DNA of 64,000 bases from DATEDA01 sp963827595. Its GTDB lineage: Bacteria; Pseudomonadota; Gammaproteobacteria; Burkholderiales; SG8-39. The notes under the pieces are model-generated. The model saw only the letters and a list, made by a program, of their open reading frames with translations, was not told the DNA's origin and did not search any database. The stretch lies in the NCBI GenBank assembly GCA_963827595.1, contig CAWHBT010000010.1:192997-256996 (forward strand). The letters run 5' to 3'. The stretch's first letter is position 1. Every line of letters starts with the position of its first letter. A program made the position numbers and the translations under genes. This document shows positions 8,636-17,302 of this stretch, piece after piece.

Positions 8636-10387
8636 ATGGGCACCGTCGAACCTCAAGTCTCCACTGCCCAGGACCTGCCGCAATCGCAATCGACCGACGG
8701 CTTTCAGCTCGTCATCGATGCGCTCAAGCTGAACGGCCTCGACACGATCTACGGCCTGCCGGGCATTCCGATCACCGACCTGACCCGCCGCGCGCAGGCC
8801 GCCGGCCTACGGGTGCTTTCGTTCCGCCACGAGCAGAACGCCGGCTACGCCGCCTCGATCGCCGGCTTCCTCACGCAGAAGCCCGGCATCTGCCTGACCG
8901 TCTCCGCGCCCGGCTTCCTGAACGGCCTCAACGCGCTCGCCCATGCCACCGTCAACTGCTTCCCGATGATCCTCATCAGCGGCTCGAGCGAGCGCGAGAT
9001 CGTCGACCTGCAGCAGGGCGACTACGAGGAGATGGACCAGCTCGCCATCGCCAGGCCGGTCGCCAAGGCCGCCTTCCGCGTGCTGCACGCCGAGGACATC
9101 GGCGTGGGGATCGCGCGCGCCATCCGCGCCGCCGTCTCCGGCCGCCCGGGCGGCGTCTACCTCGACCTGCCGGCCAAGCTCTTCGCCCAGACGATGGATG
9201 CCGAGGCCGGCAGGCAGTCCCTCATCAAGGTCGTCGATCCGGCGCCGAAGCAGATCCCCGGCGCGGACGCCGTCAAGCGCGCCGTCGAACTGCTCAAGAG
9301 CGCGAAGAAGCCGCTGATCATCCTCGGCAAGGGCGCGGCGTATGCGCAGGCCGACGCCGACATCCGCGCGCTGGTCGAAAGGACCGGCATTCCCTACCTG
9401 CCGATGTCGATGGCCAAGGGCCTGCTGCCCGACACGCACGAGCAGTGTGCTTCTGCCGCCCGCTCCTACGTGCTGCCCGAGGCCGACGTCGTGATGCTGG
9501 TCGGCGCCCGCCTGAACTGGCTGCTCTCGCACGGCAAGGGCAAGACCTGGGGCGGCAAGGACCACAAGGCCTGGGGCGGCCAGAAGTTCATCCAGATCGA
9601 CATCTCGCCGCAGGAGGCGGACAGCAACGTCCGCATCGACGCGCCCGTGGTCGGCGATATCGGTTCCTGCGTGTCGGCCCTGCTCGCGGGCATCGGCGCG
9701 AACTGGCCCAAGCCGCCGGCGGAGTGGGTCTCCGGCATCGCCGAGCGCAAGGACAAGAACATCGCCAAGATGGCCGAGACCCTGGCCAAGAATCCGGTGC
9801 CGATGAACTTCCACAGCGCGCTCGCCGTGGTGCGCGACATCGTCAAGGCCAACCCGGACGCAATACTCGTCAACGAAGGCGCCAACGCGCTCGACTTCAC
9901 CCGCAGCATCGTCGACATGTACAAGCCGCGGAAGCGCATCGACGTCGGCACCTGGGGCATCATGGGCATCGGCATGGGCTATTGCGTCGCCGCCGCCGTG
10001 GCCACCAAGCAGCAGGTGATCGCGATCGAGGGCGACAGCGCTTTCGGCTTCTCCGGCATGGAAGTGGAGACCATCTGCCGCTACGACCTGCCGGTCTGCG
10101 TGGTCGTCTTCAACAACAACGGCGTCTACCGCGGCACCGACGTCAATCCGACCGGCGGCCCCGACGTGGCGCCCACCGTGTTCGTCAAGGATGCGCGCTA
10201 CGACAAGCTGATCGAGGCATTCGGCGGCGTGGGTGTGAACGCGACGACCCCGGCCGAGCTGCGCAAGGCGATGGAAGAAGCCATCCGCTCGCGCAAGCCC
10301 ACGCTCATCAACGCCGTGATCGACGAGACCGCCGGCACCGAAAGCGGTCGCATCACGAGCCTGAATCCGAGCGCGAAGAAGAAATAG
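8636..10387 (+). CDS. oxc: Oxalyl-CoA decarboxylase
   Basis: Thiamine-diphosphate enzyme, cytosolic, converting oxalyl-CoA to formyl-CoA and CO2. At 583 residues it matches the family's length. The N-terminal domain has YGLPGIPITDL and FRHEQNAGYAAS with the cofactor-activating Glu at residue 66; QGDYEEMDQ and TVSAPGFLNGLNAL are typical of oxalyl-CoA decarboxylases rather than acetolactate synthase. The C-terminal ThDP motif is EGDSAFGFSGMEVE with the downstream NNNGVYRG. ATG 8636 follows GAGGAGGG. The next gene, frc, starts 25 bases after its stop, and both form the core of oxalate catabolism. The Crp/Fnr-type site at 8509 probably controls transcription. Confidence 0.96.
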   Translation: MGTVEPQVSTAQDLPQSQSTDGFQLVIDALKLNGLDTIYGLPGIPITDLTRRAQAAGLRVLSFRHEQNAGYAASIAGFLTQKPGICLTVSAPGFLNGLNALAHATVNCFPMILISGSSEREIVDLQQGDYEEMDQLAIARPVAKAAFRVLHAEDIGVGIARAIRAAVSGRPGGVYLDLPAKLFAQTMDAEAGRQSLIKVVDPAPKQIPGADAVKRAVELLKSAKKPLIILGKGAAYAQADADIRALVERTGIPYLPMSMAKGLLPDTHEQCASAARSYVLPEADVVMLVGARLNWLLSHGKGKTWGGKDHKAWGGQKFIQIDISPQEADSNVRIDAPVVGDIGSCVSALLAGIGANWPKPPAEWVSGIAERKDKNIAKMAETLAKNPVPMNFHSALAVVRDIVKANPDAILVNEGANALDFTRSIVDMYKPRKRIDVGTWGIMGIGMGYCVAAAVATKQQVIAIEGDSAFGFSGMEVETICRYDLPVCVVVFNNNGVYRGTDVNPTGGPDVAPTVFVKDARYDKLIEAFGGVGVNATTPAELRKAMEEAIRSRKPTLINAVIDETAGTESGRITSLNPSAKKK

Positions 10388-10412
10388 CCGCGCAAGGCAA
10401 TCGGAGGCCGGA

Positions 10413-11672
10413 ATGGAAGCCTTGAAAGGGATACGCATCCTCGACATGACCCACGTGCAGGCGGGGCCAACGGCGACGCAGCTGATGGCCTGGATGGGCG
10501 CCGACGTGATCAAGCTCGAGCCGCCGACCGGGGACGTGACGCGCGGCCAGCTGCGCGACGTTCCGAACGCCGACAGCCTGTACTTCACCATGCTCAACTG
10601 CAACAAGCGGTCGATCACGGTGAACATGAAGTCCCCGGAGGGGAAAGCGGTCGTCACCGAGCTCCTCAAGCGGTCCGACGTCGTCATGGAGAACTTCGGG
10701 CCGGGCGTGATCGAGCGGCTCGGGTTCGGGTGGGAGGCGGTGCAGAAGATCAACCCGCGCGCGGTGATGGCGTCGATCAAGGGGTTCGGGTCGAGCGGGC
10801 CGTACGCCGACTTCAAGGCGTACGAGAACGTGGCGCAGGCGATGGGCGGCGCGATGAGCACGACCGGTGTGCCGGACGGCCCGCCGTTCGTCACCGGCGC
10901 GCAGATCGGCGACACCGGGACCGGGCTGCACCTAGTGATCGGCATCCTGGCGGCGCTCCACCACCGCAACACCTCGGGCAAGGGCCAGTACGTCGAGGTC
11001 GCCATGATGGACGGCGTCATGAACCTCGCCCGCGTCAAGTTCCGTGACCACCAGCGCCTGTGGCACGGCGGCTTGGGCGAGTACTCCGTGCCGACCGAGG
11101 GGCACAAGGCGGTGCCCCGCGCCGGCAACGACTCGGGCGGCGGGCAGCTCGGGAACGCCATCAAGTGCAAGCCCGGCGGCCCGAACGACTACCTCTACGT
11201 GGTGGTGCAGGAGGCGGTGTGGGATGCGCTCGCCCGGCGCGTCGGCGGCGAGGCGCTCGCGACCGACCCGCGGTTCGCCAAGATCGGCGACCGGCGCAAG
11301 AACCAGAACGAGATGTGGCGCCTCCTGACCGAGTTCGCCTCGGGCTACACCAAGCGCGAGCTGATGGCGCTGCTGAACGAGCTCGACGTGCCGTGCGGCC
11401 CGATCATGTCGACCGAGGACCTCGCGAACGACGAGCACGTCCGGGGGCGCGAGATGTGGGTCGAGCTCGACCATCCGCAGCGCGGCAAGTGGTACAACGT
11501 CGGCATGCCGATCAAGCTCTCTGCCTCGCCCGCCAAGGTCAAGCGTTCGCCGCTCCTCGGCGAGCACACCGAGGAGGTGCTGAAGGAGGTGCTCGGGTAC
11601 GACGACGCGAAGATCGCTGCGCTCAAAGCCGCCGGCGCGTTCAGCGCCCCGGCCAAGGCAAAGGCGGTCTGA
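10413..11672 (+). CDS. frc: Formyl-CoA:oxalate CoA-transferase
   Basis: Class III CoA-transferase that moves CoA from formyl-CoA to oxalate, making oxalyl-CoA for Oxc and releasing formate. Length 419. N-terminal LKGIRILDMTHVQAGPTATQ is the family start; the catalytic Asp is D167 in QIGDTGTGLHLVIG, and the following VAMMDGVMNLARVKFRD matches formyl-CoA transferases closely. A glycine-rich loop (SGGGQLG) over the active site is present. ATG 10413 follows GGAGG. The stop overlaps by one base the ATG of the next gene, so the two are translationally coupled. Confidence 0.95.
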   Translation: MEALKGIRILDMTHVQAGPTATQLMAWMGADVIKLEPPTGDVTRGQLRDVPNADSLYFTMLNCNKRSITVNMKSPEGKAVVTELLKRSDVVMENFGPGVIERLGFGWEAVQKINPRAVMASIKGFGSSGPYADFKAYENVAQAMGGAMSTTGVPDGPPFVTGAQIGDTGTGLHLVIGILAALHHRNTSGKGQYVEVAMMDGVMNLARVKFRDHQRLWHGGLGEYSVPTEGHKAVPRAGNDSGGGQLGNAIKCKPGGPNDYLYVVVQEAVWDALARRVGGEALATDPRFAKIGDRRKNQNEMWRLLTEFASGYTKRELMALLNELDVPCGPIMSTEDLANDEHVRGREMWVELDHPQRGKWYNVGMPIKLSASPAKVKRSPLLGEHTEEVLKEVLGYDDAKIAALKAAGAFSAPAKAKAV

Positions 11673-12604
11673 TGCGCATCGCCATCATCGGCCAGCAAGA
11701 CTTCGGAAAAGCCGTCCTCGAGGCGTTCCTCGCCCGCGGCGACCAGGTCGCCGGCGTGTTCTGCGCGCCGGAGAAGGAGGGCGCGAAGGCCGACCCGCTG
11801 AAGGCGGCGGCGCTGGAGAAGGGGCTGAAGGTCTTCCAGTTCCAGTCGCTCCGCGCGCCGGAAGCCCACGACGCCATGAAGTCGCTCGACGCGGAGGTCG
11901 GGATCATGGCCTTCGTGCTGCAGTTCGCGCCCGACAGCCTGGTCAGGCTGCCGAAGCGGGGAACGATCCAGTATCACCCGTCGCTGCTCCCCAAGTATCG
12001 CGGCCCGAGCTCGATCAACTGGCCGATCATCAGGGGCGAGACGAAGACCGGGCTGACGATCTTCCGCCCGACCGAGGGCCTCGACGAGGGACCGGTGGTC
12101 CTGCAGAAGGAGACGCCGATCGGACCGGATGACACGCTCGGTTCGATCTACTTCGACCGGCTCTTCCCGATGGGCGTACAGGCGATGCTCGAGGCGGCCG
12201 ACCTCGTGGCGGCGGGGAAGCACAAGGAGACCGTCCAGGACGAGAACCAGGCGTCGTACGAGGGCTGGTGCCGGGCGGCCGAGGCGCGGATCCACTGGGC
12301 GAGCCACGTCGACTTCATCTACAACCTGATCCGCGGGACCAATCCCGCGCCGGGTGCGTGGACCACCCTGAACGGCAAGAAGATCCAGCTCTTCGACGCC
12401 CGCAAGCACCTCTTCCGGACCTTCGGCGCGGTCAAGGGCAAGGTCGGCGAGGTGTCCGAGGTGACCCCAACGAGCTTCTTCGTGACGGCCCAGGGCGGCC
12501 GGATCGAGGTTCTGAAGGCCAAGGCCGAGGACGGGAAGAAGATCTCGGCCGCGGAGCTCGCCGCGTCGGTCGGTCTCGCCGCGGGAACCCCGCTCGGGAC
12601 CTGA
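11672..12604 (+). CDS. Formyltransferase resembling the hydrolase domain of 10-formyl-THF dehydrogenase
   Basis: A 310-residue two-domain protein: Rossmann-like formyltransferase domain (MRIAIIGQQDFGKAVLEAF) and a C-terminal beta-barrel domain (from about residue 205). The active-site strip is YHPSLLPKYRGPSSINWP with His102, and TEGLDEGPVV with Asp138. In methionyl-tRNA formyltransferase this strip is N-x-H...D; here the Asn is replaced (Q-Y-H). The I/Q-Y-H pattern, the INWPII continuation, the H-D spacing of 36 and the RGTNPAPGAWT segment match the N-terminal domain of ALDH1L1-type 10-formyl-THF dehydrogenase better. It may hydrolyse 10-formyl-THF, or exchange formyl between CoA-derived formate and folate. 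It overlaps frc (TGATG) and closes the operon before a terminator. Confidence 0.85.
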   Translation: MRIAIIGQQDFGKAVLEAFLARGDQVAGVFCAPEKEGAKADPLKAAALEKGLKVFQFQSLRAPEAHDAMKSLDAEVGIMAFVLQFAPDSLVRLPKRGTIQYHPSLLPKYRGPSSINWPIIRGETKTGLTIFRPTEGLDEGPVVLQKETPIGPDDTLGSIYFDRLFPMGVQAMLEAADLVAAGKHKETVQDENQASYEGWCRAAEARIHWASHVDFIYNLIRGTNPAPGAWTTLNGKKIQLFDARKHLFRTFGAVKGKVGEVSEVTPTSFFVTAQGGRIEVLKAKAEDGKKISAAELAASVGLAAGTPLGT

Positions 12605-12625
12605 GCCGCCGTCGGCGAGCTGCCC

Positions 12626-12652
12626 AGGGGCCCTGCGGGGCCCTTTCCTTTT
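12626..12652 (+). terminator. Intrinsic terminator of the oxc operon
   Basis: Stem AGGGGCCC / GGGGCCCT with one internal mismatch and a TGC loop, followed by TTTCCTTTT, 21 bases after the formyltransferase stop. This separates the oxalate operon from the signalling genes. Confidence 0.7.
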
Positions 12653-12695
12653 CCCGTCCCGCTGCACATCGCGGTGACGGGAACTCGGCAGGAAT

Positions 12696-12724
12696 TTGAC
12701 TAATTTCATATCCGACTGTAAGAG
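12696..12724 (+). promoter_or_regulatory. Candidate sigma-70 promoter
   Basis: TTGACT (12696-12701), a 17-base A/T-rich spacer and TAAGAG (12719-12724). The -35 is good and the spacing ideal, but the -10 is only partial. It would drive the kinase gene at 12930 and perhaps the whole island. Confidence 0.35.
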
Positions 12725-12929
12725 GGGGGGTTATGCTCCTGTTTCTACAGCAACTTAGGGCCTAGCGAGTGTTCCAGAGGCCGCGCGTCGGATCGCGACA
12801 CGCCGGGCCGTCGGATCGCGGACTTCTTGCCGCCCGCGTGGCGCGCTCGGGAAAGCGCGCGTAGGCGGGAGCGTAGAATCCCCCGCACGCCACGCGAGCG
12901 CCCGGAGCCGACAACAAGAACACGGGGGG

Positions 12930-15515
12930 ATGTTCCAGGTGAAGAAGGCAGGTTTCTGGACGAAGGACTGGTTTCTCGGCCTGGCGGTCGCGATCGTCCT
13001 ATTCCTCTTCGCCGTCGTGCCCGACACGGGCCTGATCAAGGGCCTCGTCCAGAGCCTCGAGCACAAGGCCTACGACATGGGCGTGCGCGCGACCGACCGC
13101 GTGCCGTCCGACCGCATCAGCGTCATCGCCATCGACGACGCCAGCATCCAGAACATCGGCCGCTGGCCCTGGCCGCGCGATGTCCACGCGAAGCTCACCG
13201 ACATGCTCGTCGCCGGCCGGACAAAGGTGATCGGCAACCTGGTGTTCTTCACCGAGCCCCAGATCGACCCGGGGTTCGCCTACGTCACCAAGCTCCTCGG
13301 CGAGTACCAGCGCGCGGTTCCCGATCCGAACGCGGTCGAGCCGGGGTCCTCCCTCGCCAACATCGGCCGGCTGCTCGGCGAGGCGGAGACCGCGCTCAAC
13401 ACCGACCGCAAGCTGGCGCAGAGCTATCAGAAGGCCGCCAGCGTGGTGCTGCCGATGCTCTTCGAGCTCGACAACCCGCGGGGCAAACCCGACAGTCCCT
13501 TACCCGACTACATCACGCGGAACCAGCTCAACAACATCGACGGCGACCCGGTCAGCCTGCCGCTCGCGACGACCGAGCGGATCATCTACCCGATCGAATC
13601 GATCGGCCGGACCGCGGTCGGCATCGGCCACCTCAACGCGCGCGTCGACGTCGACGGCGGGATCCGGTCCGAGCCGCTGGTGCTGACGCATTTCGACCAG
13701 CTCTATCCGTCGCTCGCGATGCTGATCGCGGCGAAGAGCCTGAACCTCGGCGTCAACGACATCAAGGTGAACCTCGGGCGGGGCGTGAGCCTCGGCAATC
13801 TCAACATCACGACCGACCCGCGGCTGCAGATGTACACCTACTTCTACAAGGACCGCGACGACAAGCGGCCCGCCTTCCCGGTCGACTCGTTCTTCGACGT
13901 CTACTCGGGGAAGATCCCGGGCGACAAGTACCGGGACCGGATCGTGCTGATCGGGCCGAGCGCCGCCGGCGTCGGCACCGCGTCGGTTACGCCGGTCTCC
14001 CCGGCGATGCCCCCGGTGCTCACGCTCGCGCACGGCGTTTCCTCGATCCTGCAGGAGCACTTCTTCGTCGTTCCGGCGTGGGGGATCTGGGTCGAGTACG
14101 CCGTCTACCTCGCCGTCGCCGTCTATCTCACCGTGCTGCTGCCGCGGCTCGGCGCCGGCATGGGTGCGGCGGTGACCGCCGCGTTGCTCGTGTTGCTGAT
14201 CGGAACCCACTTCGGGCTGATGACCGCGAAGGGCACGTGGCTCCAGCTCATGCTGCCGGTGGTGCTGCTAGTCATCGGCCACCTGCTGCTGACCACCAAG
14301 CGCTTCCTCGTCACCGAGCGCGGCAAGGAGCGCTCGGATGCCGAGGCCGGGGCCTCGAACCGGATGCTCGGGCTCGCATTCCAGGGCCAGGGCCAGCTCG
14401 ACATGGCCTTCGACTACTTCCGCAAGTCCCCGGCCGACGACACCCTGCTCGACAACTTGTACAACCTCGCGCTCGACTTCGAGCGCAAGCGCCAGTTCAA
14501 CAAGGCCGAGTCGGTGTTCCGCTACATGGCCGGCCACAACCCGAAGTTCCGCGACGTGGGCGAGCGCATCTCGCGGGCGAAGCAGCTTTCGGAAACGACG
14601 ATCTTCGGCGGCGGCCAGGCGCATCCCGGCGGCACGATGCTGCTCGGGCCCGGCACCGAGAAACCGATGCTCGGCCGCTACCAGGTCGAGAAGGAGCTCG
14701 GCAAGGGGGCGATGGGCGTCGTCTACCAGGGCCGCGATCCCAAGATCGGGCGGGTGGTTGCGATCAAGACCATGGCGCTTGCGCAGGAGTTCGAGGCCGA
14801 CGAGCTTGCCGACGTGAAGGCGCGGTTCTTCCGCGAGGCGGAGACCGCGGGCCGTCTCAACCATCCGCACATCGTCACGATCTTCGACGCCGGCGAGGAG
14901 CACGACCTCGCCTACATCGCGATGGAGTTCCTCAAGGGGCGCGACCTCGCCCCGTTCACCAAGCCCGCCGGCCTGCTGCCGGTCGACCAGGTGGTCGCGA
15001 TCGTCGCGCGGGTGGCGGAGGCGCTTGGCTACGCCCACCGGCAGAACGTCGTGCACCGCGACGTCAAGCCGGCGAACATCATGTACGAACCGGACTCCGA
15101 CACCGTCAAGGTCACCGACTTCGGCATCGCGCGGATCACCGACGCTTCCAAGACCAAGACCGGCATGGTGCTCGGCACGCCGTCCTACATGTCGCCGGAG
15201 CAGCTCGCCGGCCGCAAGATCGACGGCCGCTCGGATCTGTTCTCGCTCGCGGTCAGCCTGTACCAGCTGCTCAGCGGCCGGCTGCCGTTCGACGGCGAGT
15301 CGATGGCGCAGCTCATGTTCAGGATCGCGAACGAACCGGCGCCGGACATCCTCGGCTTCAACCCGCGGGTGCCGCCGGGGCTGGCGGTGTTTCTCGAGCG
15401 CGCGCTGGCCAAGGAGGCGGACGCGCGGTTCCAGACCGGCGAGGAGTTCGCGCGAAGCCTGCGCGCCTGCGTCGCCGGCGGGGCGACGAAGGCAGAGGTG
15501 GACATCACCCTTTGA
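12930..15515 (+). CDS. CHASE2-domain transmembrane Ser/Thr protein kinase
   Basis: An 861-residue receptor-like kinase. One N-terminal membrane helix (WFLGLAVAIVLFLFAVV), an extracytoplasmic CHASE2 sensor (about 40-370, with VIAIDDASIQNIGRWPWPRD), then three membrane helices (about 375-465: VEYAVYLAVAVYLTVLLP, AALLVLLIGTHFGLM, VVLLVIGHLLL), a short TPR-like helical stretch (AFQGQGQLDMAFDYF) and a Hanks-type kinase domain (about 583-850). Kinase motifs are complete: GKGAMGVVY, Lys613 in VAIKTM, HRDVKPAN with Asp711, DFG at 730-732, SPEQ, and GRSDLFSLAV. The activation loop is Thr/Ser-rich (DASKTKTGMVLGTPS), suggesting autophosphorylation. ATG 12930 is preceded by GGGGG. Three bases separate it from the PP2C gene, its likely antagonist, followed by an FHA reader. 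Confidence 0.93.
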   Translation: MFQVKKAGFWTKDWFLGLAVAIVLFLFAVVPDTGLIKGLVQSLEHKAYDMGVRATDRVPSDRISVIAIDDASIQNIGRWPWPRDVHAKLTDMLVAGRTKVIGNLVFFTEPQIDPGFAYVTKLLGEYQRAVPDPNAVEPGSSLANIGRLLGEAETALNTDRKLAQSYQKAASVVLPMLFELDNPRGKPDSPLPDYITRNQLNNIDGDPVSLPLATTERIIYPIESIGRTAVGIGHLNARVDVDGGIRSEPLVLTHFDQLYPSLAMLIAAKSLNLGVNDIKVNLGRGVSLGNLNITTDPRLQMYTYFYKDRDDKRPAFPVDSFFDVYSGKIPGDKYRDRIVLIGPSAAGVGTASVTPVSPAMPPVLTLAHGVSSILQEHFFVVPAWGIWVEYAVYLAVAVYLTVLLPRLGAGMGAAVTAALLVLLIGTHFGLMTAKGTWLQLMLPVVLLVIGHLLLTTKRFLVTERGKERSDAEAGASNRMLGLAFQGQGQLDMAFDYFRKSPADDTLLDNLYNLALDFERKRQFNKAESVFRYMAGHNPKFRDVGERISRAKQLSETTIFGGGQAHPGGTMLLGPGTEKPMLGRYQVEKELGKGAMGVVYQGRDPKIGRVVAIKTMALAQEFEADELADVKARFFREAETAGRLNHPHIVTIFDAGEEHDLAYIAMEFLKGRDLAPFTKPAGLLPVDQVVAIVARVAEALGYAHRQNVVHRDVKPANIMYEPDSDTVKVTDFGIARITDASKTKTGMVLGTPSYMSPEQLAGRKIDGRSDLFSLAVSLYQLLSGRLPFDGESMAQLMFRIANEPAPDILGFNPRVPPGLAVFLERALAKEADARFQTGEEFARSLRACVAGGATKAEVDITL

Positions 15516-15518
15516 GCG

Positions 15519-16343
15519 ATGAACTTGAGCCAAGCCTTAGAGATTGCGAGCTGCACCGATCCGGGAATCGTGCGCTCCCACAACGAGGACTCCATCGCGG
15601 CCGACGCGGCGAAGGGCCTGGTCGTCCTCGCCGACGGGATGGGGGGCTACAACGCCGGCGAGGTGGCGAGCGGTATGGCGACGACCGTGATCACGACCGA
15701 GCTGCAGCATCTCCTCGACGAGACGCCGCCCTACCGGCTCGAGCCGGCCTCCGGCAAGCCGTACGCCGAGAAGCTGCTGCAGGACCAGATCGCCAAGGCG
15801 AACACCTCGATCTACCAGGCGGCGCAGAGCCAGCCCCAGTACTCGGGAATGGGGACGACCCTGGTGGCGGCGGTGTTCTACGACAACAAGGTGAGCGTCG
15901 CGCACATCGGCGACTCGCGGCTGTACCGGCTGCGGGGCGAGGCGTTCGAGCAGCTCACCCGGGATCACTCGCTGCTCCAGGAGCAGATCGACAGCGGGAT
16001 GATCACGCCGGAGCAGGCGAAGTTCTCGCAGAACAAGAACCTCGTCACCCGGGCGCTCGGCATCGATCCGACGGTCGAGCCGGAGCTGCACGTCTATTCG
16101 ACCCAGCTCGGGGACATCTACCTCCTGTGCTCGGACGGGCTGAACGACATGGTGAGCGACGTGGACATCGGCATGACGCTGCAGACGCTGTCGGCGAACC
16201 TGCGCCTGGCGGCGCAGCAGCTGGTGCAGATGGCGAACGACAACGGCGGGCGCGACAACGTGTCCGTCATCCTGGTGCGGGTGGTGCGGGACTACGCCGC
16301 GCCGAAGAGCTGGCTGGCGCGGTTCTTTAGCTGGTTGAGATAG
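15519..16343 (+). CDS. PP2C-family Ser/Thr protein phosphatase
   Basis: A 274-residue soluble metal-dependent phosphatase reversing the upstream kinase. The PP2C motifs are in order: RSHNEDSIAAD, VVLADGMGGYNAGEVAS, SGMGTTLVAAVF, VAHIGDSRLYRLRG, LTRDHSLLQ, IYLLCSDGLNDMVSD and NGGRDNVSVILV. The metal-binding Asp residues in NED, DGMGG, SDGL and GRDN are all present, so it should be active. It starts three bases after the kinase stop and ends 14 bases before the FHA gene, making a kinase-phosphatase-reader operon. The first 10 residues (NLSQALEIASC) are a little longer than usual, but no better start is visible. Confidence 0.93.
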   Translation: MNLSQALEIASCTDPGIVRSHNEDSIAADAAKGLVVLADGMGGYNAGEVASGMATTVITTELQHLLDETPPYRLEPASGKPYAEKLLQDQIAKANTSIYQAAQSQPQYSGMGTTLVAAVFYDNKVSVAHIGDSRLYRLRGEAFEQLTRDHSLLQEQIDSGMITPEQAKFSQNKNLVTRALGIDPTVEPELHVYSTQLGDIYLLCSDGLNDMVSDVDIGMTLQTLSANLRLAAQQLVQMANDNGGRDNVSVILVRVVRDYAAPKSWLARFFSWLR

Positions 16344-16357
16344 ACGGGGACACTGTC

Positions 16358-17215
16358 ATGGCTGCAAAGCTGATTCTCAGTATGGACGGGCTGGTGCTCA
16401 AGGAGATCACCCTGACGAAGGAGCGCACCACGATCGGCCGCAAGCCGCACAACGACATCCAGATCGACAATCTGGCGGTCTCGGGCGAGCACGCGGTGAT
16501 CGTCACGATCCTCGCCGACTCCTTCCTCGAGGACCTCGGCTCGACCAATGGCACGCTCGTGAACGGCCAGCCGATCAAGAAGCACTTCCTCCAGAACAAC
16601 GACGTCGTCGAGCTCGGCAAGTACAAGCTGAAGTACATCAACGACCAGACCTCGAAGCCGGCCTCCCCCCAGGACTTCGAGAAGACCATGGTCCTCCGGC
16701 CCGGCGCGGCCCCGCCCCCGCCCAGGCCGGCCGAAGGCGCGAAACCCGCCGCGTCCCCGGCGGCGCCCGGCATGGGCACGTCGCAGCCGTCCCCGACCGT
16801 GGCGACCACTCAGCCGACCCCGACCATGCCGAGCCCGCAGCCCGCGCGCGCCGCGTCCCCGTCCGCGTCGCAGGCGATGCCGACCATGGGCGCCTCGCAG
16901 CCGATGTCGAACTCGCAGCCGATGTCGACGTCCCAGCCGATTGCCAGCGGGAAGGTCGCGGCGATCCAGATCCTCTCCGGGGCCAACGCCGGCAGGGAGA
17001 TGGAGCTCATGAAGGCCCTCACCACGCTCGGCAAGCCGGGCGTCCAGGTCGCGGTGATCACCCGGCGGCCGCAGGGCTACTTCATCACCCACGTCGAGGG
17101 CGCCAACTTCCCGATCCTGAACGGGAGGCTCCTCGACGCCCAGGCGCATCCGCTCGGCGACCACGACATCATCGAGCTCGCCGGCGTGAAGATGGAGTTC
17201 TTCTACAAGACCTGA
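16358..17215 (+). CDS. FHA-domain protein with a low-complexity linker
   Basis: A 285-residue phosphothreonine-reader. N-terminal FHA domain (about 3-95) shows TIGRKPHNDIQIDN, VSGEHAVIV and LGSTNGTLVNG, the full phospho-peptide binding set. Residues about 105-195 are Pro/Ser/Ala-rich with imperfect repeats of SQPMS-type units (SQPMSNSQPMSTSQP). The C-terminal 90 residues (VAAIQILSGANAGREMEL ... DHDIIELAGVKMEFF) look like a second, diverged FHA fold without the binding residues. Threonines in TMVLRPG just after the FHA domain resemble the pThr switch of FHA regulators such as GarA; this is a guess. It probably transmits the state of the kinase/phosphatase pair to a partner, perhaps the adjacent cyclase. 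Confidence 0.88.
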   Translation: MAAKLILSMDGLVLKEITLTKERTTIGRKPHNDIQIDNLAVSGEHAVIVTILADSFLEDLGSTNGTLVNGQPIKKHFLQNNDVVELGKYKLKYINDQTSKPASPQDFEKTMVLRPGAAPPPPRPAEGAKPAASPAAPGMGTSQPSPTVATTQPTPTMPSPQPARAASPSASQAMPTMGASQPMSNSQPMSTSQPIASGKVAAIQILSGANAGREMELMKALTTLGKPGVQVAVITRRPQGYFITHVEGANFPILNGRLLDAQAHPLGDHDIIELAGVKMEFFYKT

Positions 17216-17302
17216 CCGGCGGGAGATGAAGGCGCGAGCGATGAAGCGCGGCGCGGAACGAGTCCGTCCGTCATCCTTCCGCGCCGTCCGGCATAAGCCC
17301 GC

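Larger units (their letters stand above)
12605..12929. other. 325-base gap: terminator, then candidate promoter
   Basis: Holds the terminator of the oxc operon (12626-12652) and, from about 12690, a noticeably A/T-richer stretch with a possible sigma-70 promoter in front of the signalling island. No open frame with a ribosome site is visible in it. Confidence 0.6.

Noticed and set aside
8807..11170. Long minus-strand open frame opposite oxc and frc
   Set aside because: Shadow of two unmistakable plus-strand enzymes; composition is biased and it matches no family.
12696..12710. A third TTGAC-type Crp/Fnr site before the kinase
   Set aside because: TTGAC is followed by TAATTTCAT; there is no GTCAA partner half-site at the four-base spacing.
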